A stretch of DNA of 64,000 bases, taken from NCBI RefSeq assembly GCF_002009425.1, contig NZ_CP019936.1:1909297-1973296 (forward strand). Reading direction: 5' to 3'. The DNA comes from Thiosocius teredinicola. Lineage in GTDB: Bacteria; Pseudomonadota; Gammaproteobacteria; Chromatiales; Chromatiaceae. Positions 10,501-20,104 of the stretch are shown piece after piece. The notes beneath the pieces were generated by a model. It worked only from the letters and a program-made list of their open reading frames with translations, was not told the DNA's origin and ran no database searches. The translations under genes and the position numbers were made by a program. How positions within the stretch are numbered: position 1 is the stretch's first letter; every line of letters starts with the position of its first letter.

Positions 10501-11868
10501 CACATAGTGATCGCGCGCCATGCTTGCGCGGTGCACCCACTCTTCCACCGACATGCCGGTCGGGGGCTCCCACGCGCCGCGCGAATCCAGCCAACCGCCG
10601 AGTGCACTCAGCATCAACAGATGGGTATCGACGGGTTGCGGCGTGAACCCGCGGCGCGAAAAGTTCGATGACAGATGCGCGATCTGGAAGCGATCGAAAT
10701 CGTTCATCGGCATGCGGAACGGCGCATTGTGCGGCGCGGGCAGCGGGTTGCTGGTGCTGGGAAAGTCGCCGTTCATCGTCACCGTCGATGACTCGCCGGT
10801 CTTGGCCCAGACAGCACGGATGGTCCGCTGCGGGTCGGCATACGGCGGTTCGATGAAACTGCCGTTCGTACCGGGTGCGACCAGGCGCGTGTGCCACAGC
10901 TCGGTATGGCCGGTGGCTTCGGAGGTGACGGGAGCCGCGGCATGCCGCCAGCGTTCGTTTGCATGCGGCGAGATCACCAGCCGCCAGGGCAGCTCGATCG
11001 CGGTGCGCGTGGCGCTCGGCAGCGCCGGTTTGGGCGGGTTGGGCCGCACCGACAGATCCGGAATCCGTATCGCCTTGTCGGCAGGCACGGGTTTCAAGGC
11101 CTCGGCTGCACCGAATTGACGCAACCTGAGCGTGGCGTCGTCACGCTGGACTGCAGCGAGGCGTAGCGAGCGCACCGCAAAGCCCGCCAATGCTCCGCGC
11201 TGCGCCGGCGAGAGTTTCTGAATCGCGGCCTTGTCGAACAGGCTGCCGAACTCGATCGTCGGCCCGGTCGACGGGGGAGGCCGGCTGTTGTTGGTAACAC
11301 TCAAAGCGAGTGATTCGCAGGCCTCGAGCACGCCTTCGAGTGTGTACGGGATGTCGAAGTCGTTGGGTACGCGAAACACGATGCGCGATTCATCGGCGAT
11401 GCGTGCACGCACCGGCGGGTCGGGCGGGGTCTCGCCACTACCGCCGGCATCCGGGTCGTCCGGCGGCAGGTCGGTTCCGGGCGGCTCGGCTTCGTAGAAG
11501 GTCTGCTCGATGATCGCCTGCGGCGGAAAGTGCAGGATCAGGTAGCTGGTCCGGTTCGACGTCTTGACCAAGCGGGGCGGATCGCCCGAGACGATATCCA
11601 GGTTGCGGGCCTCGACGCGCAGCGCCAGCAGATCGTCGCTGCGCACCACGGCGTTGCCGGGGCGATTCTTTTCGAACAGGTTGCCGATGTGATCGAACTG
11701 GAACAGCGGCGGTTTGAAGATGTCGGTCACCAACTCGGCGGTGATGTCGTTGTTGATGACCGTGATCGCGTCGGATGCGCCGGCTACGACGGTGCGTGTC
11801 GTGGCATTACGAATGGCTCGCCTGAGTGTCGTGGTCCGCGTTTCACCCTGCTTGCGTCTTATGGCCAT
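7567..11868 (-). CDS. giant protein of unknown function, 1433 aa (first gene of a two-giant operon)
   Basis: I do not recognise this family. The frame stays open to 11955, but the ATG at 11868 is preferred: it has AGGAG 7 bases upstream and gives a basic start, MAIRRKQGETRTTTLRRA. Four parts are visible. Residues 1-130 are mixed. A Pro/Gly/Asp linker lies near 133-152. A beta-rich region follows to about 800, with LPWRLVISPHANERW and TELWHTRLV near 300-330. Residues of roughly 820-1080 look helical, amphipathic and Ala/Leu/Asp-rich, like a long coiled or bundled rod. The last 350 residues are a Gly/Phe-rich beta region (MFGGGGFFGV, FEFGASISVDFGVASGG) ending with several Cys. No signal peptide is seen. 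It precedes the 1565-aa gene by 27 bases, and the two probably form one functional unit. Confidence 0.85.
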   Translation of the reverse strand: MAIRRKQGETRTTTLRRAIRNATTRTVVAGASDAITVINNDITAELVTDIFKPPLFQFDHIGNLFEKNRPGNAVVRSDDLLALRVEARNLDIVSGDPPRLVKTSNRTSYLILHFPPQAIIEQTFYEAEPPGTDLPPDDPDAGGSGETPPDPPVRARIADESRIVFRVPNDFDIPYTLEGVLEACESLALSVTNNSRPPPSTGPTIEFGSLFDKAAIQKLSPAQRGALAGFAVRSLRLAAVQRDDATLRLRQFGAAEALKPVPADKAIRIPDLSVRPNPPKPALPSATRTAIELPWRLVISPHANERWRHAAAPVTSEATGHTELWHTRLVAPGTNGSFIEPPYADPQRTIRAVWAKTGESSTVTMNGDFPSTSNPLPAPHNAPFRMPMNDFDRFQIAHLSSNFSRRGFTPQPVDTHLLMLSALGGWLDSRGAWEPPTGMSVEEWVHRASMARDHYVRIVYKGFLLPFGHRVSLVKVSERKFHNGALIPDDDNPGQFKPGIEYRADNAAFLRQRLFIVVRERERTYGGSLHESLRDIADTKRYLYQLPFSKVRILTQVTPNLDDPTTNPSDINGQGQLLFWPHVADQAFRFQCTATDLDGRTVAFDMPMIFIENTLAAPGDFPSADFNMSQAQAEYRNKTSFNTVPFKGQRVALAASNKAGDTTVETEEVQFDIEAEVGNATLHNASEGFTRPVCFPGVKLVTARVGALAHLGGTDANNELTWNAHYVRHGFGANAGQIFADVANKPGMALLDFSSQGDRSGGYVQPNLKPKALSRLTGPMMGDVGSFISGSVPDGAGFPTSPDDLPLPLLFGCIPLAEIIKAVANLADNTDQVPKFISEASTQLESFITGLGRTYALVANLASQPADIASAAISVFNGTLNDILAQATGYAAAQVAPLQNAATQLTAAVDDVAGDLQSLQGKSINDATLAAPLGDVAGHIATARNRITDLVNAVNTPINGISLAAGLRQQALSFANKLDAFLADLNKLANLVNQGLALYTALDDIVGDPGQLGDLFSNAAELKTRIEAVGNAFGGFKPAISDFNLLSGAPRKIVLDALSIIEQLTDGADLLQLVELLTGDELTIRFDWNPRISSWWLPGANPNSDDPIFRANDERGFIVAVEAKVKKNGGGTPKIGVVCSLKHFDLVLIAPASFLELNFEKIEFAVDSSSKMDVDVLLSDIKFVGPLSFVETLRDLIPLDGFSDPPYLDITPQGIDAGFDISLPGISVGVLNINNLSLGAGFCVPFIGQPLSVRFNFCTREQPFLLTVYMFGGGGFFGVTIDPHGVQILEASFEFGASISVDFGVASGGVHVMAGLYYRMEMDESSLTGYFRLGGHVDVLGLISASLELYLELRYEFESGKCVGKAELTIEVQVLVFSGSVTITCERKFAGSNGDPTLRQMLGFDPSLPLPDELALINDQTDYAWREYCEAFA

Positions 11869-12105
11869 CGCTGTGCTCCTGTCGCACGGGGTTCGTGGCT
11901 GCTTATTCTTGAACGCTGTTGGCCTTGCGAGTGAATACGGCACGCGAGCTCGCAAATGCGAAGGCTGAGCAAAGCGCGATCTCGGCGGGTCTCTCGAGCG
12001 GCGGGTGGGAAGCGCGATACTCGTTTTCAGTCAGTATTGCACAGGCTTTGAAACGCGCTAGGGCAATGCCGTCAATTGGTCATGCGAAGGTGATGGACTA
12101 ACCGC
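11869..12105. other. intergenic region between the giant-gene operon and thrS
   Basis: This stretch should hold the leftward promoter of the giant operon; the Shine-Dalgarno for 11868 lies at 11876-11880. I found no convincing -35/-10 pair on the minus strand and no open frame with coding character. The rightward thrS leader begins near its right end. Confidence 0.5.
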
Positions 12106-12172
12106 TATACTGGAGCACCCCGGGTACGCTCCGGGGTTTAGGAGACGGAGCCGATCGCAGGTCGGCTTTTTA
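12106..12172 (+). promoter_or_regulatory. candidate thrS promoter and attenuator-like leader
   Basis: A -10-like TATACT sits at 12106-12111 without a clear -35. A G+C-rich hairpin follows at 12117-12138 (arms ACCCCGG and CCGGGGT). A second hairpin, GCCGA/TCGGC (12150-12166), runs into five T residues at 12167-12171, the layout of an intrinsic terminator. It lies about 85 bases before the thrS start, so transcription must read through it to express thrS. Seen: the hairpins and T run. Inferred: attenuation or leader control of thrS. A further hairpin, GTGGCC/GGCCAC, occurs at about 12211-12231. Confidence 0.5.
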
Positions 12173-12254
12173 CTTGGAGATCACCGCTTTAGTGCACGGT
12201 CTCTTCACGTGGCCTTTGGTAGGGGCCACCACTGAACTATGGAGATGCTGCAGC

Positions 12255-14168
12255 ATGCCTGTTGTAACCCTTCCCGATGGCTCCAGCCGGAGCTTTGACA
12301 ATCCCGTAACCGTGGCAGACGTTGCCGCCGATATTGGACCCGGTCTCGCCAAGGCCGCGTTGGCCGGCAGTGTGGGCGGCCGTATGGTCGACACCTCGTA
12401 CCTGATCGACAGCGATACCGATCTGGCGATCATCACCGCCAAGAACGAAGAAGCGCTCGAGTTGATTCGGCACGATGCCGCGCACGTGATGGCGCAGGCC
12501 GTGCAGGAGCTGTATCCCGGCACCCAGGTCACGATAGGCCCGGCGATCGAAGATGGTTTCTACTACGACTTCGCACGCGAAGAGCCTTTCGGCCCGGCCG
12601 ACCTGCAGAAGATCGAAGACCGCATGCGTGAGATCGTCGGTCGTGACCTGCCGATCGAGCGCGAGGTATGGGATCGCGAACAGGCTAAGAAGACTTTCGG
12701 CGACATCGGCGAGGCCTACAAGGTCGAGATCATCGAAGACATCATCCCCGAAGGTGAAGAGGTCTCGGTGTATCGCCAGGGCGAGTGGTTCGACGTGTGT
12801 CGCGGTCCGCATCTGCCGAGCACCGGCAAACTGCCCAAGGCCTTCAAATTAATGAAGCTGGCCGGCGCCTACTGGCGCGGCGACTCGAACAACCCGATGC
12901 TGCAGCGTATCTACGGCACGGCCTGGCGCGACAAGAAAGAGCTCAAGGAATACCTGCATCGGTTGGAAGAGGCCGAAAAGCGTGACCATCGCAAGATCGG
13001 CAAGGCGCTCGACCTGTTCCATGCGCAGGATGAGGCCCCGGGCATGGTGTTCTGGCACAACCGCGGCTGGACGATCTACCTGGCGGTACAGCAGTACATC
13101 CGCGACAAGCTGCGCGACCACGGTTACCAGGAGGTGCACACGCCGCAGGTGATCGACCGCACCCTGTGGGAGAAATCCGGTCACTGGGACAAGTTCGGTG
13201 ACATGATTTTCACCACGCATTCGGAGAATCGCGACTACGCGATCAAGCCGATGAACTGCCCGGCGCACATCCAGATCTACAACCACGGGCTGAAAAGCTA
13301 TCGCGATCTGCCGCTGCGCTTGGCTGAATTTGGTTCCTGTCACCGCAACGAGCCATCGGGCACGCTGCACGGCCTGATGCGGGTGCGAAACTTCGTGCAG
13401 GACGATGCGCACATCTTCTGCACCGAAGAACAGATCCTGTCGGAAGTGCTCTCTTTTAATGATCTGCTGTTCGAGGTGTACAAGGATTTCGGCTTCGAAG
13501 AGGTCCTCGTCAAACTCTCAACGCGTCCAGAAAAACGTGTAGGATCAGACGAGTTATGGGATAAAGCTGAGAAATCACTTGAGAATGCGTTGAACGAGCG
13601 CGGGCTCGAATGGGAACTGCAGCCGGGTGAAGGCGCCTTCTACGGGCCGAAGATCGAATACTCGCTGCGCGACTGTCTAAACCGGGTCTGGCAGCTGGGC
13701 ACGATTCAGCTCGATTTCTCGATGCCGGCGCGTCTTGGGGCGACCTACATCGCCGAAGACAACAGTAAACAGGTGCCAGTCATGCTGCACCGGGCGATCC
13801 TGGGCTCGATCGAGCGTTTTATCGGCATTCTGATCGAGCACCATGCCGGTGCGTTCCCGCTTTGGCTTGCACCGGTTCAGGCCGTCGTCATGAACATTAC
13901 CGACCGCCAGGCCGAATTCTGCCGGGAAGTGGTGAAAAGCCTGCAAGATAAAGGCTTTAGAGCCGAATTAGACTTGAGAAACGAGAAGATCGGTTTTAAA
14001 ATTCGCGAGCACACCTTGCAGCGCACGCCGTACCTCTTGGTCGTCGGCGACCGCGAGATGGAGAATCGCAGCGTGGCGGTACGTACCCGTAGCGGTGAAG
14101 ATCTCGGGTCCATACCGTTGGATGAACTCATCCAACGGTTCGAAGGCGAGGTCGCGAAGCGCGCTTGA
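12255..14168 (+). CDS. thrS: threonyl-tRNA synthetase
   Basis: A 637-residue class II aminoacyl-tRNA synthetase that charges tRNA-Thr. The open frame extends upstream, but the ATG at 12255 has GGAG at 12241-12244 and matches the family start ([10 protein letters not shown]). An N-terminal TGS domain (about 1-62) precedes the editing domain, whose His73-x3-His77 lies in [10 protein letters not shown]. The catalytic core contains [10 protein letters not shown], with the zinc-binding Cys, and the motif 2 region [16 protein letters not shown]. The C-terminal anticodon-binding domain contains [15 protein letters not shown]. The length matches E. coli ThrS (642). It heads the infC-rpmI-rplT-pheST block. 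Two internal patches (about 13450-13590 and 13930-14010) use unusually A/T-rich codons such as TTA, AGA, GGA and TCA. Confidence 0.97.
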   Translation: MPVVTLPDGSSRSFDNPVTVADVAADIGPGLAKAALAGSVGGRMVDTSYLIDSDTDLAIITAKNEEALELIRHDAAHVMAQAVQELYPGTQVTIGPAIEDGFYYDFAREEPFGPADLQKIEDRMREIVGRDLPIEREVWDREQAKKTFGDIGEAYKVEIIEDIIPEGEEVSVYRQGEWFDVCRGPHLPSTGKLPKAFKLMKLAGAYWRGDSNNPMLQRIYGTAWRDKKELKEYLHRLEEAEKRDHRKIGKALDLFHAQDEAPGMVFWHNRGWTIYLAVQQYIRDKLRDHGYQEVHTPQVIDRTLWEKSGHWDKFGDMIFTTHSENRDYAIKPMNCPAHIQIYNHGLKSYRDLPLRLAEFGSCHRNEPSGTLHGLMRVRNFVQDDAHIFCTEEQILSEVLSFNDLLFEVYKDFGFEEVLVKLSTRPEKRVGSDELWDKAEKSLENALNERGLEWELQPGEGAFYGPKIEYSLRDCLNRVWQLGTIQLDFSMPARLGATYIAEDNSKQVPVMLHRAILGSIERFIGILIEHHAGAFPLWLAPVQAVVMNITDRQAEFCREVVKSLQDKGFRAELDLRNEKIGFKIREHTLQRTPYLLVVGDREMENRSVAVRTRSGEDLGSIPLDELIQRFEGEVAKRA

Positions 14169-14230
14169 TGTGAAGCCCCGGTGTTTGCCCGCTTAGGGCT
14201 GCAAGCCGGGATGAATCGGGCCTGAATCCC

Positions 14231-14264
14231 AGAAAGCACTGGCGTTTGCCGGTGCTTTCTTGCT
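14231..14264 (+). terminator. hairpin between thrS and infC (possible weak terminator or processing site)
   Basis: The arms AGAAAGCAC and GTGCTTTCT pair perfectly over nine bases around a GC-rich loop, and the T-rich end TTTCTTGCTT overlaps the 3' arm. It lies 62 bases after the thrS stop and 41 bases before the infC start. It may reduce readthrough from thrS into infC or serve as a processing stem; it lacks a clean separate U tract. Confidence 0.5.
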
Positions 14265-14301
14265 TGTCGGGCCAACGTTAATTGACTAGAGGACAACGGC
14301 T

Positions 14302-14829
14302 ATCGCCAGACAACCCGAGAAGCGGAATCGCCTGAACGGAGAGATAACCGCGCGTGAAGTGCGACTGATTGACGCAGAAGGTGAACAGGTCGGTATCGTG
14401 CCGATTACAGAGGCGCAGGCTTCTGCCGATGAATCGTCGCTCGATCTTGTCGAGATTGTTCCGAACGCCGAGCCGCCGGTATGCCGCATCATGGACTACG
14501 GCAAGTTCATCTTCGAACAAAAGAAGCAGAAGCAGGAAGCGCGCAAGAAGCAAAAACAGGTTCAGGTTAAGGAAGTGAAGTTTCGCCCGGGCACCGATAT
14601 CGGCGACTACCAGGTGAAGCTGCGTAACCTCCATCGCTTCCTCGAAGAAGGCGACAAGGCGAAGGTAACGATGCGCTTCCGCGGTCGCGAGCATGCACAC
14701 CGTGAACGCGGTCTGGAACTGCTGGAGCGTATTGAGAAAGACCTCGAGGAGATCTCGCAGGTTGAGCAGCGACCGATGATGGAAGGGCGCCAGATGGTGA
14801 TGGTGCTCGGCCCTAAACGCAGTAAATAG
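14302..14829 (+). CDS. infC: translation initiation factor IF-3, with a non-canonical AUC start
   Basis: IF-3 binds the 30S subunit and proofreads initiator tRNA and start-codon pairing. The only start that restores the conserved N-terminus is the ATC at 14302, giving 175 residues: (M)[19 protein letters not shown], then [19 protein letters not shown] lies 7-8 bases upstream, and an in-frame TAG at 14287 closes the frame further up. The first in-frame NTG, a GTG at 14359, would remove 19 conserved residues. E. coli infC uses AUU, and this discrimination against non-AUG starts underlies its autoregulation; AUC should behave likewise (inference). Other signatures are [17 protein letters not shown]-like (here [16 protein letters not shown]), [13 protein letters not shown] and the C-terminal QMVMVLGPK. 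Confidence 0.95.
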   Translation: MARQPEKRNRLNGEITAREVRLIDAEGEQVGIVPITEAQASADESSLDLVEIVPNAEPPVCRIMDYGKFIFEQKKQKQEARKKQKQVQVKEVKFRPGTDIGDYQVKLRNLHRFLEEGDKAKVTMRFRGREHAHRERGLELLERIEKDLEEISQVEQRPMMEGRQMVMVLGPKRSK

Positions 14830-14868
14830 CGCTGCAAATGACATGAATAACAGACCGTCTTCAGATTG

Positions 14869-14916
14869 AAGGCGGTTGGGCGGTCGGGCCAACAGGCATT
14901 GCCTTGGCCGCCTTTT
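14869..14916 (+). promoter_or_regulatory. hairpin in the infC-rpmI leader (candidate L20 control element or attenuator)
   Basis: The arms AAGGCGGTTGGG (14869-14880) and CCTTGGCCGCCTT (ending at 14914) pair over about 12 positions, including G-U pairs, and the 3' arm ends in TTTT. It lies 33 bases before the rpmI start. In E. coli, ribosomal protein L20 represses rpmI-rplT by binding a structure in this interval. The location fits, but no pseudoknot was modelled and the element could equally be a partial terminator. Confidence 0.4.
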
Positions 14917-14948
14917 ACACAACCCTTGAGAGTTTTAAGGAGTCGAAA

Positions 14949-15143
14949 ATGCCGAAAATCAAAACCAACCGTGGCGCTGCAAAGCGTTTCCGGATCACTG
15001 CTGGTGGCGTCAAGCGTAACCAGTCTCACCGTCGTCACATCCTGACCAAGAAATCGACCAAGCGTAAGCGTCAGCTGCGTTCGCCGTCGATGTTGCACAA
15101 GAGTGATGTGGCAGCAGCGCGTCGCATGATTCCGTACGCCTGA
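14949..15143 (+). CDS. rpmI: 50S ribosomal protein L35
   Basis: A 64-residue, highly basic protein of the usual L35 length. It starts [15 protein letters not shown] and ends in [13 protein letters not shown], both diagnostic. The ATG at 14949 has AAGGAG 6 bases upstream; the longer open frame to 14904 lacks a ribosome site. It sits between infC and rplT, and expression is probably controlled together with rplT. Confidence 0.97.
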   Translation: MPKIKTNRGAAKRFRITAGGVKRNQSHRRHILTKKSTKRKRQLRSPSMLHKSDVAAARRMIPYA

Positions 15144-15162
15144 TCGATAAGGAGACTGAGTA

Positions 15163-15522
15163 ATGCCAAGAGTTAAACGTGGTGTACAGGCGCACGCCAA
15201 GCACAAGAAAGTTTTAGATGCTGCAAAAGGTTATTACGGCGCACGCCGCAAGGTTTACCGTGTAGCCAAGCAGGCTGTTATCAAAGCCGGTCAATACGCG
15301 TATCGCGACCGTCGCGTTAAGAAGCGTGAGTTCCGTGCGTTGTGGATCCAGCGTATCAACGCCGCTGCGCGACTGTGCGACATGTCGTACAGCCGCTTCA
15401 TCGACGGCTTGAATAAAGCCGGCATCGAAGTCGACCGCAAAATGCTGGCCGATATCGCCGTTCACGACATGCCGGCGTTTGAGCAACTCGCTGAGAAGGC
15501 CAAGGCTGCCCTCGCGAGCTGA
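15163..15522 (+). CDS. rplT: 50S ribosomal protein L20
   Basis: A 119-residue, strongly basic protein beginning [19 protein letters not shown], followed by [19 protein letters not shown], the standard L20 signature. The start is preceded by AAGGAG. L20 is an early-assembly protein of the 50S subunit and, in enteric bacteria, a translational repressor of its own operon. A strong intrinsic terminator follows at 15570. Confidence 0.97.
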   Translation: MPRVKRGVQAHAKHKKVLDAAKGYYGARRKVYRVAKQAVIKAGQYAYRDRRVKKREFRALWIQRINAAARLCDMSYSRFIDGLNKAGIEVDRKMLADIAVHDMPAFEQLAEKAKAALAS

Positions 15523-15565
15523 TGACGGCGCCGGGCGTTGCGTCCGGTGTATGCGTGATCGATAG

Positions 15566-16705
<1,140 letters not shown>

Positions 16706-16752
16706 GCATCCGCTGTGCGTTCATCGATATCGAATTGAGTTAGGAAAGAACA

Positions 16753-19131
16753 ATGAAATTCAGCGAAGCATGGCTGCGCGAATGGGTTAATCCCGACATC
16801 TCCACGGACCAACTGGCCGATCAGTTGAGCATGGCCGGCCTCGAGGTCGACTCGGTTGAACCGGCGGCGCCAGCGTTTACCGGTGTCGTGGTCGGCGAGG
16901 TCTTGAGCCGTGAGCAACATCCGGATGCGGACAAGCTCAGCGTCTGCTCGGTCAACATTGGCGCCGATGCGCCGTCACAGATCGTGTGCGGTGCGCGCAA
17001 CGTGGCCGCTGGCATGAAGGTGCCGGTTGCGACGGTAGGTGCGCGCCTGCTCAATGACTTCAAGATTAAGAAGGCGAAGCTGCGCGGTGTCGAATCGCTC
17101 GGCATGATCTGCTCGGCATCTGAACTCGGCCTTGCAGAGACGTCCGACGGCATCCTGCCGCTGCCGGCCGATGCGCCGGTGGGCAAGGACTTCCGCGATT
17201 ATCTGTCGCTCGATGATGCCTGCATCGATGTCGACCTTACGCCTGATCGTGCCGATTGCCTCAGCGTTGCCGGTATCGCGCGCGAGGTGGGTGTACTGAA
17301 CCAGGCGGCGTTGACCGCGCCTGACATTACGCCCGTGTCGCCTTCGATCGACGATCAGTTCGCGGTAATGGTCGACGCCCCCGCAGCATGTCCGCGTTAC
17401 CTGTGCCGCATCGTGCGTGGTATCGATGCCGCGGCAGCGACGCCGGATTGGATGGTCGAGAAGCTGCGGCGCGGCGGCGTGCGTGCGATCTCGCCGGTGG
17501 TCGATGTCACAAACTATGTGATGTTGGAGTTGGGGCAGCCGATGCACGGCTTTGACCTGGGAACACTCGCCGGCGGCATCAAGGTGCGCATGGCAGAGCC
17601 GGGTGAGAAGCTCACGCTGCTCGATGGCAGCGAGGCCGAGTTGCGCAGCGACACGCTGGTGATCGCTGACCATGAAAAGCCATTGGCGATGGCCGGCATC
17701 ATGGGTGGCGAAGGCTCGGGTGTGACCGACGCGACCAAAGACGTGCTGCTCGAATCGGCGTTCTTCGCCCCGCTGGCGATCGCCGGCAAGGCGCGCAGCT
17801 ACGGCCTGCACACCGATTCGTCGCATCGCTTCGAGCGCGGCGTGGACTATGAGCTGCAACGTACGGCGATTGAGCGCGCGACAGCCTTGCTGACAGATAT
17901 TGTCGGTGGTCAGGCCGGACCGATCACCGAGGCGGCGTCGGTCGATGATCTGCCGAAACAGCAGGCGATCGCTTTGCGCAGTGAGCGTATCGTCCGTCTT
18001 CTCGGCGTGCAGGTCGACGATGCAACCGTTGAGGACATCCTCAAACGTCTCGGCATGGCGGTGGCGTCGACTGATGGCGGTTGGAAGGTCACTGCGCCGA
18101 GTGCGCGTTTCGATATCTCGATCGAGGCGGACCTGATCGAAGAGGTCGGTCGAATCTATGGTTATGCGAACATCCCGGCCAGCCTGAGCTCGGCGCCGGT
18201 CAGTGTCGCTGTCCGCCCCGAGGCTGAGTTCAACCTCGCGGCCGCGAAGCAGATGCTGGTACATCGCGGTTACCAGGAAGCGATCACCTACAGTTTTATC
18301 TCGCCGGAGTTGGCCGAGGTGATCACACCCGACGTCGAGCCAATTGTGCTGGCCAATCCGATTTCGGCCGACATGGCGAACATGCGCGCCAGTATCTGGC
18401 CCGGATTGGTACAAACGCTCAAGCACAACCTGGCCCGTCAGCAGAGCCGCGTGCGCCTGTTCGAGAGCGGACTGACCTTCATCCGGCGCGAAGGTGAGCT
18501 AGAGCAGCATCCCAAACTGGCGGGGCTGATCTTCGGCCCGGCCCAGGTACCGCAGTGGGGTACTCCGCCGCGAAATGTCGATTTCTTCGACATCAAAGCA
18601 GATTTACAGTCTGTGTTACAACAAGTTAGCGAAGATACTGAATTTAGTTTCGAGATTTGCGAGCATCCAGTGCTGCATCCCGGGCAAGCTGCCCGGATTA
18701 CGCGCAATGGCGAGTTCGTCGGTTGGATCGGGGCGCTGCACCCAGCGGCACAGAAGGCGCTGGATGTGCCGGCAGGCGTCTATCTGTTCGAAATCGACCT
18801 GTTGCCGCTGCGCACCGGCGGCATTCCAAAGTTCGAGCCGTTGTCGAAGTTCCCGGCGATTCGGCGCGATTTTGCCCTGGCCCTGGCCCGTGAGGTGTCG
18901 TACCAGGCCGTTCTCGACGTGATCCGTGACGTTGCCCCGCCGGTCGTCAGAGACATCCAGTTGTTTGATGTCTATACTGGAGAGAAATTAGATTCCGGTC
19001 TAAAAAGCCTTGCTTTGAGCTTGATTTTACAGGAATCTTCCCACACGCTTACGGATGCTGAGGTAGAAGACGCCACAGGTGTCGTTCTGAAGGCACTCGA
19101 AGCGCGTTTGTCGGCGAAACTGAGAGATTGA
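16753..19131 (+). CDS. pheT: phenylalanyl-tRNA synthetase beta subunit
   Basis: A 792-residue beta subunit that binds tRNA and edits mischarged Tyr-tRNA-Phe. It begins [14 protein letters not shown]; an OB-fold tRNA-binding domain (about 40-150, including [14 protein letters not shown]) follows. The B3/B4 editing domain has [28 protein letters not shown] and [22 protein letters not shown]5 domain and a C-terminal ferredoxin-fold anticodon-binding domain ([17 protein letters not shown]) are visible. AGGA lies 8 bases before the ATG. Two short stretches (18590-18665 and 18965-19065) use A/T-rich codons unlike the rest. ihfA begins 4 bases after its stop, as in other Gammaproteobacteria. Confidence 0.97.
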   Translation: MKFSEAWLREWVNPDISTDQLADQLSMAGLEVDSVEPAAPAFTGVVVGEVLSREQHPDADKLSVCSVNIGADAPSQIVCGARNVAAGMKVPVATVGARLLNDFKIKKAKLRGVESLGMICSASELGLAETSDGILPLPADAPVGKDFRDYLSLDDACIDVDLTPDRADCLSVAGIAREVGVLNQAALTAPDITPVSPSIDDQFAVMVDAPAACPRYLCRIVRGIDAAAATPDWMVEKLRRGGVRAISPVVDVTNYVMLELGQPMHGFDLGTLAGGIKVRMAEPGEKLTLLDGSEAELRSDTLVIADHEKPLAMAGIMGGEGSGVTDATKDVLLESAFFAPLAIAGKARSYGLHTDSSHRFERGVDYELQRTAIERATALLTDIVGGQAGPITEAASVDDLPKQQAIALRSERIVRLLGVQVDDATVEDILKRLGMAVASTDGGWKVTAPSARFDISIEADLIEEVGRIYGYANIPASLSSAPVSVAVRPEAEFNLAAAKQMLVHRGYQEAITYSFISPELAEVITPDVEPIVLANPISADMANMRASIWPGLVQTLKHNLARQQSRVRLFESGLTFIRREGELEQHPKLAGLIFGPAQVPQWGTPPRNVDFFDIKADLQSVLQQVSEDTEFSFEICEHPVLHPGQAARITRNGEFVGWIGALHPAAQKALDVPAGVYLFEIDLLPLRTGGIPKFEPLSKFPAIRRDFALALAREVSYQAVLDVIRDVAPPVVRDIQLFDVYTGEKLDSGLKSLALSLILQESSHTLTDAEVEDATGVVLKALEARLSAKLRD

Positions 19132-19135
19132 AGCA

Positions 19136-19444
19136 ATGGCACTCACCAAAGCAGAAATGGCAGAACACCTGTTTGAAGAGTTGGGGCTGAACAAGCGCGA
19201 AGCCAAGGACATGGTGGAGATGTTTTTTGAAGAGATCCGCCTGTCGTTGGAGAACGGTCGGCAGGTGAAACTTTCCGGTTTCGGAAATTTCGACCTGCGT
19301 GAGAAGAAGCAGCGCCCCGGCCGGAATCCGAAAACCGGTGAAGAGATCCCGATTTCGGCGCGTCGCGTGGTCACGTTCCGTCCCGGCCAGAAACTGAAGG
19401 CTCGAGTAGAGGCATATGCTGGATCCCAACAGCAGCAACATTGA
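19136..19444 (+). CDS. ihfA: integration host factor alpha subunit
   Basis: A 102-residue member of the HU/IHF family that dimerises with IhfB and sharply bends DNA at specific sites. It starts [20 protein letters not shown]. The beta-arm region carries [12 protein letters not shown] and the DNA-intercalating loop [14 protein letters not shown], followed by [14 protein letters not shown]. The position directly after pheT is the classic ihfA locus and separates it from HU. Its last 29 bases overlap the start of the next gene, indicating coupled translation. Confidence 0.97.
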   Translation: MALTKAEMAEHLFEELGLNKREAKDMVEMFFEEIRLSLENGRQVKLSGFGNFDLREKKQRPGRNPKTGEEIPISARRVVTFRPGQKLKARVEAYAGSQQQQH

Positions 19445-19790
19445 ACTACCCCCGATACCGGGCAAGCGCTACTTCACGATCGGTGAGGTCAGCGAACTCT
19501 GCCAGGTGAAGCCGCACGTCTTGCGTTACTGGGAGCAGGAGTTCCCACAGCTCAAGCCGGTCAAGCGGCGCGGCAACCGACGTTACTATCAGCGCCATGA
19601 CGTCGAGATGATCCGCAACATCCGTAGCCTGCTGTACGAACAGGGTTTCACCATCGGTGGCGCCCGTCAGCAGTTGTCCGGAGAAGGTCACAAGCACGAG
19701 GCGCCGACAGCGCAGGTTCAGGCGAGTCCGGATTCCATCAAAAAGCTGCGCAGCGACCTCGAAGAACTCCTCGAAATCCTGAAAAGCTGA
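19416..19790 (+). CDS. MerR-family transcriptional regulator
   Basis: A 124-residue protein with an N-terminal MerR winged helix-turn-helix (about residues 15-85: [20 protein letters not shown], then [20 protein letters not shown] and [11 protein letters not shown]). A short C-terminal coiled-coil-like tail has [17 protein letters not shown]. No Cys ligands or effector domain are present, so it is not a metal sensor of the classic type. It overlaps ihfA by 29 bases and is followed by tRNA-Pro; this ihfA-merR-tRNA-Pro order is conserved in many Gammaproteobacteria. Its target is unknown. Confidence 0.93.
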   Translation: MLDPNSSNIELPPIPGKRYFTIGEVSELCQVKPHVLRYWEQEFPQLKPVKRRGNRRYYQRHDVEMIRNIRSLLYEQGFTIGGARQQLSGEGHKHEAPTAQVQASPDSIKKLRSDLEELLEILKS

Positions 19791-19849
19791 CCAGGAATTG
19801 CTTCATTGACAAAAAAGCGCCGCATCCATAGGATGCAGCGCTCGCATTT

Positions 19850-19926
19850 CGGAGCGTAGCGCAGGCTGGTAGCGCACCACAATGGGGTTGTGGGGGTCGG
19901 AGGTTCGAATCCTCTCGCTCCGACCA
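19850..19926 (+). tRNA. tRNA-Pro (anticodon GGG)
   Basis: A 77-nucleotide cloverleaf. The acceptor arms CGGAGCG and CGCTCCG pair fully. The D arm contains GCGCAGGCTGGTAGCGC. The anticodon stem CCACA/TGTGG encloses loop ATGGGGT, giving anticodon GGG. The T arm has GGTTCGAATCC. The 3' end continues ACCA, so CCA is encoded. It follows the merR-like gene by 59 bases. Confidence 0.96.
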
Positions 19927-19936
19927 AATCTAAAAG

Positions 19937-19960
19937 AAGCTGCCGAAGGGCGGCTTTTTT
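19937..19960 (+). terminator. intrinsic terminator of the tRNA-Pro transcript
   Basis: AAGCTGCC pairs with GGCGGCTT around loop GAAG (one T-G pair), followed by six T residues. It begins 11 bases after the tRNA CCA. Confidence 0.9.
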
Positions 19961-20080
19961 ATTGTCCAGAAGAAGCCACGATTCGAACCTCCGACATCAA
20001 AATGGCTGGTTCGACAAGGACCGGAGGTCCGCAGAACGGCCGAAGGCCGATAATCCTCTCGCTCCGACCAAATCTAAAAG

Positions 20081-20104
20081 AAGCTGCCGAAGGGCGGCTT
20101 TTTT
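20081..20104 (+). terminator. second copy of the tRNA-Pro terminator, within the tandem duplication
   Basis: An exact copy of the hairpin and T run at 19937-19960, displaced by 144 bases. As part of the duplicated unit it can act as a back-up terminator. It lies downstream of the convergent REC-GGDEF-REC gene. Confidence 0.85.

Noticed and set aside
14359-14361. GTG as the start of infC
   Set aside because: It would remove the conserved N-terminal NRLNGEI segment and lacks a ribosome site; the AUC at 14302 fits both.
16975-18426. Minus-strand open frame of 483 codons opposite pheT
   Set aside because: Shadow of a firmly assigned gene; rich in His, Arg and Asp with no family resemblance.
20052-20070. 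Second tRNA-Pro 3' fragment
   Set aside because: Only the last 19 bases are present; no D or anticodon arm precedes it, so it is not a tRNA gene.
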